From positions 4,154,001-4,218,000 of the forward strand of contig JAPYXD010000553.1 of NCBI GenBank assembly GCA_030998225.1: 64,000 nucleotides of DNA, given 5' to 3'. Both the position numbers and the translations under genes were made by a program. Positions 57,706 through 64,000 of this stretch are shown here, one piece after another. Numbering within the stretch: the stretch's first letter is position 1; every line of letters starts with the position of its first letter. The notes under the pieces were generated by a model. That model had not been told where the DNA came from and made no database searches. It worked only from the letters and a program-made list of their open reading frames with translations. Origin of the DNA: Diplolepis rosae (lineage: Eukaryota; Arthropoda; Insecta; Hymenoptera; Diplolepididae).

Positions 57706-59851
57706 ATGGCACCGAAAAAGAAGTTATTTGCTCTCATTTGGTGGTTGAACAGTGCATATAAGGACACCATTCAATTGTCCCTAATTCCTAAAAACCAAAG
57801 GAAAGTGAAATCTCTTGTAACTCTGACTTGGAATGACCATCAAACTGGAAGGAAAACGAAGGCTGAGGCCAAAATACTCGCTATAAACGGTAATTATAGT
57901 TCATGCATTTTTACCAAAACATTATTCGATACCCTGAATGTAATTCGAGGAAAAAATATTTCAATGTATATGTAAGCCGTATCATAACACATTGTTTGTA
58001 GGTTATATTTTGCATCTAGTATAACATCTCGTGTAGATTTGTAAAAAAAATGTCAATAAGAAGTTAATAAATTTAAATTTTGAAAAAATTTAACATACAT
58101 ATATACCTAGGGTAAATTAATAATTATAATAAATAAAATTGATAGAAAATTGAATTTGAGGAATATTCATGTGATCCCTCTAAATAAAATCTATGTTTTT
58201 CAGAGGATAAAGAATTTCTAGAAACATTGACTGTGACTGATAAAGGAGAAATAAATGATCCTAAAGACAAAATTTTTACAAAAGAAGTAATAGAAGAGAA
58301 AAAAAACATGGACCAAACAACCAAACTACAAAAACATTTTAAAAAATCACACAAAAGACAGACAGAGACGATAATTAAAAGAGATATGTCCATCGTTCCT
58401 ACTTGCATCAATCTACAACCAGAAAAGAAAGCTCGACTTGAGTCACCGATATCGACTGTCCTTCAATCAAGTGCTAATAATACTGTGCAATCGTTTCTTT
58501 CCTTTTCGCCTAGAACGCAAGGAATGATTTCAGATCCCTGTACTTCAAAAAACTGTGTACCACTACACAACAATAAACCATCAATTTCTACTAAAGATGA
58601 TATGGTATACACACCAGGAGAGAATAAAAATTTGGATAAAAATTTCGTAAATCTCGATCAGACTCATAGCGCTCAAGAAAATACTGATTTTGACGACGAC
58701 GAAACGTCTTCTACATCGACGAGTAGCAATGAGAAATATGAAGATCATTTATCCGATGCAGAAAATTCTGAAGGCGTAATTCGTGCTTTATCAGCTACAA
58801 TTACTGGAAAAGGTACATTTATCATATTAGGTTATTATGTTTTTACCTTGAAGAAGACCCACATTGGGGTTGGAACGTACGTAGGTTGTTTCTACAGAAA
58901 GATTGACAATTACACGATTCCAAACATCCAGTATTTGTTTAATTGTTTCATGACCGTATGACCAAAGAAACGTTTCATTATCGTAAATTTATTATCACTA
59001 TTTTTATCGAAATACTTACTCTATTTTTACTCTATTCAATCATACAAATAGTATTTATTTTTAATTCCTACAGTTACAAAAAGAGACATAGCATTTCAAG
59101 AAGCCTTGCTAGCAGCAATGAAGCATTCTTATCAAGTTTCCCACAAGATGACTAAAAAATCTACGGAAATTTTCAAGGTAGATTACTTTGTCACTGTTTA
59201 TTAAATTTTTATTTTATTTTAATATAGACAAGTTGCAAAAAACAATTATGTTACTCCTTAATTCCCTCTTTTAGATACCTCTTCAATATCTGCAAGCTGC
59301 CCCGCATATGGTAAATTCTCTTACGATTCCCTAAACTAAGTACGTAAAAAATTATTTATTTCGAACAAGTTATTTTCGTTTCATCATAGCGAGAAATATC
59401 ACCATCTTGCGGTTTCTATTTATCGGAGAACACTATCTCGTATATAAATATGACAGCAGAAAATGCAGCAGATGAGTCTGAAAAGTGGAGAGTTATAGTT
59501 AGAGAAGTCCTCTTGGAAATTTACGGAAACACAATAGCAAATTATTCAGCTACAGGAAAACGAGGAGATCGACCAGGCATTCATCCAATGTTATTCAAAG
59601 GATTATTTGGTAAACTGCTCATTTCTAATCTCCAAAATTATTTGCATTTAGTCGTATCGTACTTATTTTTTCTTCATTTTCGAATTATAGAATGGGCTAA
59701 TCAGCAGGCTGGAAATATACTTGATAAAAAGAAATTTATAACTCATATAAACAAAACTGCAGCCAACAAACGAAAGTATCGAAACAGAAAATCGCCTCTT
59801 AAAGAATGTTCTTCTGTAGAAAAAAGACAAAAGTCAAGTAAGAATACTTGA
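57706..59851 (+). CDS. transposon accessory protein with BEN-like domain, six exons
   Basis: Exons 57706-57889, 58204-58812, 59074-59177, 59275-59310, 59390-59609 and 59691-59851. All introns are GT-AG and all phases fit, giving 437 codons without a stop. The start MAPKKKLFALIWWL lies at the divergent promoter. The N-terminal ~60 residues resemble a small domain seen at the start of insect BEN proteins. The middle is Ser/Asp/Glu/Lys-rich and probably disordered (DFDDDETSSTSTSS). The end has REVLLEIYGNTIANYSATGK, RPGIHPMLFKGLFEWANQQA and a basic tail (NKTAANKRKYRNRK). The NYSATGKRG-HP pattern fits BEN domains, which bind DNA. It may bind the element ends or regulate expression. The last intron (81 nt) is in phase and stop-free, so retention would add 27 residues. 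Confidence 0.65.
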
Positions 59852-60131
59852 ATACCACTTTTTTTGCTTATTTGTCCATGAAATAACGAATGTTTGAGGG
59901 GTTAGTTGCAGTCAGCATGGTAAGAAGTAATACTTCTTTTGTGGTTTTTTCAGAGATTAATTATTACTTTTAATTATCAAAATTTGTAATACATTATAAA
60001 GTATATAATATAATTCATGTTCATAAAGCAGATTGTTCTTTTTAATCTTTTCCTTTTTTCAAATAAAATAATATGTTTTATGTCCATACTCGTAACTTAC
60101 TCATTTTAAAATAAAATATCTTTTGATTGCA

Positions 60132-60379
60132 GCACCTTTATGGATGTTGTTATTCACGCACTTTTATTTGAAATTAGGTATTTTCATTTTTTCGCCAGAT
60201 AAATTGACTTCTCCTCTGTACCTGGGGGTCAAACAAGAGCAATAAATGCATAAAACGATGCAATTAAGTATTATTGTTTAAACCCCCGGCTATATAGAAG
60301 AAATAAATTCATCTGACAATTAAGTGAAAATACCTAATTTTAAATAAAAGAGCGGTATCAACAACATCCATGAAGGTGC
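60132..60379. repeat. 248-bp inverted-repeat insert in the element's right flank
   Basis: GCACCTTTATGGATGTTGTT at 60132 pairs with the complement ending 60379, with about 100-bp imperfect arms (ATTAGGTATTTTCA, CGCCAGATAAATT against CTGACAATTAAGTG-side sequence) around a short loop containing AAGTATTATTG. It looks like a small MITE nested in the CMC-type element. Confidence 0.6.
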
Positions 60380-60606
60380 GTGCGCATCACAAAAAGATGC
60401 ACTGAGCGTAGGACGTAGAGTACCAAAGTAGGTTGTGACTACGTCCTATTTTAGGCCTACAAGTGGAAAAAATGGAAATATGTACCGCTTTAGAGGACCA
60501 AAAGAGGACCTCAATGCTATACAAATGAGCCCTCCTTAGATCCTCTGCAAACCTTCTTTACTCCTACAATTGTAGGTTCAAAGTAGGACCAAAATTTCGA
60601 CTCGGG

Positions 60607-61170
60607 AAAGGCGTGTATTTTTTGAACGAAAAATTTTTAGTATATCGGCATTTTGGACAATCTATTTTAGATGATCACATTAATTTTGTAGTTCCGTGAA
60701 TGATGTGAATATAAATTTAGAAGTCGACCAGAGCAAGTTGGTTTTTGGTAACAGTTAGTCTTAACTTTGTTCCCCTCTCTAAAAATGAGAACATCCAAAA
60801 ACAAATAGTTGTAGCTGTTAAATGTGTTTAACATTGTGTCAATTTCATTAGTAGGTACTGCTGTTATGATGTCATCCACATATCAAAAAAGAAGGTGAGT
60901 TGAAAAAATAAAGATGCTATACATTTCGTTTCTAAATCATCCATGGCTATATCAGCTGCAATGAGAGAAAGAGGGGAACCCATGGGAGAGCCAGATTTTT
61001 GTTTGTATGAGGTGTTTTGAAAATTAAAGGAGGAGTTTGATGAACAGATTCTAAGTCCTTTTTCGAATTGGTACTAAAGCATTTTTGCATGTGGCTGAAT
61101 TTCTAGCCATCTTTCTTTGATGCCTTAGTTACATTTTTTTTGGACCCTAAAGCCAACTAAGAACATCAAC
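60607..61170 (-). pseudogene. Penelope-like element reverse transcriptase fragment
   Basis: Minus strand from about 61160: KKRW-like block, GSPMGSPLSLIAADIAMDDL, then by frameshift YVDDIITAVPTNEIDTMLNT and FLDVLIFREGNKVKTNCYQK to LNLYSHHSRNYKINVI, ending at 60667 near LTR-like repeat. YVDD is the RT catalytic box and is preserved. The palm and part of the thumb remain; the rest of the RT and the GIY-YIG domain are absent. Confidence 0.75.
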
Positions 61171-61422
61171 AATATTTGAATATTAATACCAAGGATCGAT
61201 ATAAGCCCTGTTCATTATTATTAAATTAAAAATTTTTTATGTGTGTCCAAGGTTCAGATTACTTTCATTCGTTTCTGCGTGAATAGATATAGCTATTGGA
61301 ATAAATCTTGCGATTCATGGTTTACTCAACTCTCGATTAAAACGTAGAGTAGAATGAAGGGAAAGCTTTGCTATTTTGGTGATTTAATAAAAGACTGGTT
61401 TTTGAGAATTACACTACGAGTG

Positions 61423-61430
<8 letters not shown>

Positions 61431-61482
<52 letters not shown>
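61431..61482. repeat. (TA)n microsatellite
   Basis: About 26 uninterrupted TA units, expanded from a short TATATATA present at the same place in the MITE at 40655. Confidence 0.85.
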
Positions 61483-61484
<2 letters not shown>

Positions 61485-61489
61485 GTAAG

Positions 61490-62335
61490 GAGTAAAAATA
61501 GCGAAATCTTTTATAGACGTTGTACAGGACTCTCCTAGGACGGGTCTAGGCATACCTGTTAAAGCCAAAAAACCCCCTCTCTCGAACCAATACACCACCC
61601 GCGGAACCGCCTTTCGGCTTTAAACTTCACGGGTGGTTGGTTCCATTAGAGTCGCGTACGACTCTTCCGTCATCCGTTCGCTCGGAACTTCCATCCGCGG
61701 CCACACGCCAACTAGGAAAACCGACCAGCCGCGCCACCCAGGGGAGAAACAAACAGATTCCTCCCCCGAACGACGCGGACAGCTAAGTCTACCCGAGACG
61801 CAGGACCGCGGGTGCAGGCCCCGATGCGATTTCTACTGGCCCTCCCCGTTGTTCATATCCCGACGCCCATCGAGCTCCCTCGTCCTCATCACAAGTGTGA
61901 CGAATGACTCGATGAGCGTCCAATTACGTTCAGACTGGAGCATCAGAGGGACCATCGTATCAGGAGTGAGCTGAGCACCCACTGCCTGGCCGAGGGCTTC
62001 CCTTGCCGCGCCCCACTTTGCGCAGACGAAGAGTGCGTGCTCTGCGTTATCCACAGGGGAATCGCAGTAACAGCACATCTCCTCGTCTCTGTTCTGAAAG
62101 CGCCTCAGGTACGCGTTAAAACAGCCATGGCCTGAGAGCGCTTGCGCCAAATAAAAGCCGACCCCTCCGTGCTCTCTGTTTAGCCAGTTGGCGAGCTCCG
62201 GGATCAGGCGATAGGTCCATCTCCCGGTCTGCTCGCCATGCCATCTGGTTTGCCATTTCTCGACGAGTTTGCGCCTTCCATCCTTGCGGATGGCCTCCTT
62301 CGCGCGAGCGATATCCTGCGGGTCGGTACATTTTA
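61490..62335 (-). pseudogene. R1-like LINE, 5'-truncated 3' end
   Basis: Minus-strand frame 61833-62150 with LSGHGCFNAYLRRFQNRDEE, CCYCDSPVDNAEHALFVCAK and a C-terminal tail that match the Cys/His-containing C-terminus of R1-clade ORF2. The preceding frame (62116-62361) covers the segment upstream. The remainder to about 61490 is 3' UTR, GC-rich apart from its end next to the TA repeat. It inserted into the MITE. Confidence 0.7.
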
Positions 62336-62470
62336 CTCAAATGTGATTCATTTTTGAACATTTAATAAATCAAAAATAAATACAGTGATACCAAATAACT
62401 TCTAACTTGTCCTTATGTCCCAAATTTGATCGGAAGTTGAGTAAAATTACCTCAACTATTTTTCTCCGTG

Positions 62471-62601
62471 GACCTAACTCGGCTTGAAATATATCAATTG
62501 ATGTCTAAGTGCAATAGTCCTATATATGTTTACTTGACAAATTGCAGAGCCGGAAATTACTTTTGGTTCCAAACTGTTAGGGAGTTTATTTTTAATAGAG
62601 T
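62471..62601. other. spacer edge, no feature recognised
   Basis: 131 bp between the MITE end and the inverted duplication. No coding signal. Confidence 0.3.
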
Positions 62602-64000
62602 CATTCACGGAACTACAAAATTAATGTGATCATCTAAAATAGATTGTCCAAAATGCCGATATACTAAAAATTTTTCGTTCAAAAAATACACGCCTTTCCC
62701 GAGTCGAAATTTTGGTCCTACTTTGAACCTACAATTGTAGGAGTAAAGAAGGTTTGCAGAGGATCTAAGGAGGGCTCATTTGTATAGCATTGAGGTCCTC
62801 TTTTGGTCCTCTAAAGCGGTACATATTTCCATTTTTTCCACTTGTAGGCCTAAAATAGGACGTAGTCACAACCTACTTTGGTACTCTACGTCCTACGCTC
62901 AGTGCATCTTTTTGTGATGCGCACGCACCTTCATGGATGTTGTTGATACCGCTCTTTTATTTAAAATTAGGTATTTTCACTTAATTGTCAGATGAATTTA
63001 TTTCTTCTATATAGCCGGGGGTTTAAACAATAATACTTAATTGCATCGTTTTATGCATTTATTGCTCTTGTTTGACCCCCAGGTACAGAGGAGAAGTCAA
63101 TTTATCTGGCGAAAAAATGAAAATACCTAATTTCAAATAAAAGTGCGTGAATAACAACATCCATAAAGGTGCTGCAATCAAAAGATATTTTATTTTAAAA
63201 TGAGTAAGTTACGAGTATGGACATAAAACATATTATTTTATTTGAAAAAAGGAAAAGATTAAAAAGAACAATCTGCTTTATGAACATGAATTATATTATA
63301 TACTTTATAATGTATTACAAATTTTGATAATTAAAAGTAATAATTAATCTCTGAAAAAACCACAAAAGAAGTATTACTTCTTACCATGCTGACTGCAACT
63401 AACCCCTCAAACATTCGTTATTTCATGGACAAATAAGCAAAAAAAGTGGTATTCAAGTATTCTTACTTGACTTTTGTCTTTTTTCTACAGAAGAACATTC
63501 TTTAAGAGGCGATTTTCTGTTTCGATACTTTCGTTTGTTGGCTGCAGTTTTGTTTATATGAGTTATAAATTTCTTTTTATCAAGTATATTTCCAGCCTGC
63601 TGATTAGCCCATTCTATAATTCGAAAATGAAGAAAAAATAAGTACGATACGACTAAATGCAAATAATTTTGGAGATTAGAAATGAGCAGTTTACCAAATA
63701 ATCCTTTGAATAACATTGGATGAATGCCTGGTCGATCTCCTCGTTTTCCTGTAGCTGAATAATTTGCTATTGTGTTTCCGTAAATTTCCAAGAGGACTTC
63801 TCTAACTATAACTCTCCACTTTTCAGACTCATCTGCTGCATTTTCTGCTGTCATATTTATATACGAGATAGTGTTCTCCGATAAATAGAAACCGCAAGAT
63901 GGTGATATTTCTCGCTATGATGAAACGAAAATAACTTGTTCGAAATAAATAATTTTTTACGTACTTAGTTTAGGGAATCGTAAGAGAATTTACCATATGC
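62602..64000 (-). repeat. inverted duplication of 59304-60702
   Basis: Position p here equals the complement of 123304 minus p. All segments compared by eye were identical: the terminal repeat, the 248-bp insert, the BEN exons and introns, and about 96 bp of the flanking PLE repeat up to TTCCGTGAATGA. The arm runs to the end of the window, so its real length is unknown. The spacer is 1.9 kb. Confidence 0.85.
63453..63914 (-). CDS. BEN-like accessory gene, second copy, last two exons
   Basis: Exons 63695-63914 and 63453-63613 are the mirror copies of exons 5 and 6 at 59390-59609 and 59691-59851, with the same 81-nt intron, and translate identically. The upstream exons lie beyond the window apart from a few bases of exon 4 at the edge. 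Whether this is a separate intact element or an assembly duplicate cannot be told from the window. Confidence 0.6.
   Translation of the reverse strand, partial: REISPSCGFYLSENTISYINMTAENAADESEKWRVIVREVLLEIYGNTIANYSATGKRGDRPGIHPMLFKGLFGKLLISNLQNYLHLVVSYLFFLHFRIIEWANQQAGNILDKKKFITHINKTAANKRKYRNRKSPLKECSSVEKRQKSSKNT

Larger units (their letters stand above)
53591..60606. mobile_element. 7.0-kb CMC-type DNA transposon with two divergent genes
   Basis: Terminal inverted repeats CCCGAGTCGAAATTTTGG plus TCCTAC and further partial pairing (to GAACCT). Inside both ends are repeated TCCTCC/AGTCCT or GAGGACC words (53690-53860; 60430-60580), as expected for subterminal transposase sites. It carries a Tnp2-type transposase (minus, 53961-57521) and a BEN-like accessory gene (plus, 57706-59851), head to head. 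It lies inside a PLE repeat whose two halves continue on both sides. No clear target duplication. Open reading frames across nine exons suggest recent activity. Confidence 0.75.
61225..62470 (+). mobile_element. CACGGAG-type MITE right half, with nested LINE tail
   Basis: Matches 40455-40690 (CAGATTACTTTCATTCGTT, GTTTACTCAACTCTCGATT, AACGTAGAGTAGAATGAA) up to the TA repeat, then resumes at 62335 (TTTTACTCAAATGTGATTC) and ends CTATTTTTCTCCGTG. The left half is missing, and the base pair after the end is not TA. Confidence 0.6.

Overview
The window is nuclear DNA from a eukaryote, most likely an insect. It is AT-rich, has GT-AG introns, and is packed with arthropod-type mobile DNA: Penelope-like elements (PLEs), a mariner, hAT, a RAG1-like Transib relic, CMC/CACTA-like transposons, TTAA-target elements, an I/LOA/R1-group LINE, an R1-like LINE tail, Ty3/Gypsy and many MITEs. 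A DUF4806-family gene, a family numerous in insects, also fits. Species cannot be named. No rRNA, tRNA, CRISPR or bacterial gene is supported. Almost all coding capacity belongs to mobile elements, most of it broken.

Layout. 0-3.8 kb: PLE and short-repeat (family X) pieces and a hAT C-terminal relic. 3.84-10.35 kb: a TTAA-flanked DNA transposon with ~280-bp inverted ends, split by a LINE; a second TTAA MITE sits in its right TTAA. 12-16 kb: a tandem PLE repeat array with hammerhead-ribozyme cores, a third TTAA MITE and a family X copy. 16-17.9 kb: the RAG1/Transib-like relic, cut by the array. 19-20.3 kb: an internally deleted CMC-type relic. 22-25.7 kb: a fourth TTAA-flanked element, dispersed repeats and a PLE scrap with another hammerhead. 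26.5-32.1 kb: a 12-bp minisatellite, GTACTGGCGC-type arrays, a mariner nested in a TA-flanked MITE, and a foldback-like element. 33-41.6 kb: MITEs and a multi-exon DUF4806 pseudogene (minus strand) carrying nested TA-flanked elements in an exon and an intron. 43.5-45.2 kb: a CMC-type transposase with one internal stop. 46-50 kb: PLE, Gypsy and CMC fragments.

The right end (53.6-64 kb) is the most interesting. A 7.0-kb element with matching inverted ends (CCCGAGTCGAAATTTTGG) carries two divergent genes: a Tnp2-type transposase whose three exons join into an open 675-codon frame (minus), and a six-exon, 437-codon accessory gene (plus) with a BEN-like C-terminal domain. All splice phases fit. 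The right part of this element, with about 96 bp of the PLE it sits in, occurs again as an apparently identical inverted copy at 62602-64000 that runs off the window.

Working together: the transposase and BEN-like protein probably form one mobile unit, with subterminal repeats as binding sites. The TA- and TTAA-flanked MITEs look like passengers of transposases encoded elsewhere. The PLE fragments encode reverse transcriptase and GIY-YIG endonuclease pieces, and their repeats carry self-cleaving ribozyme motifs.
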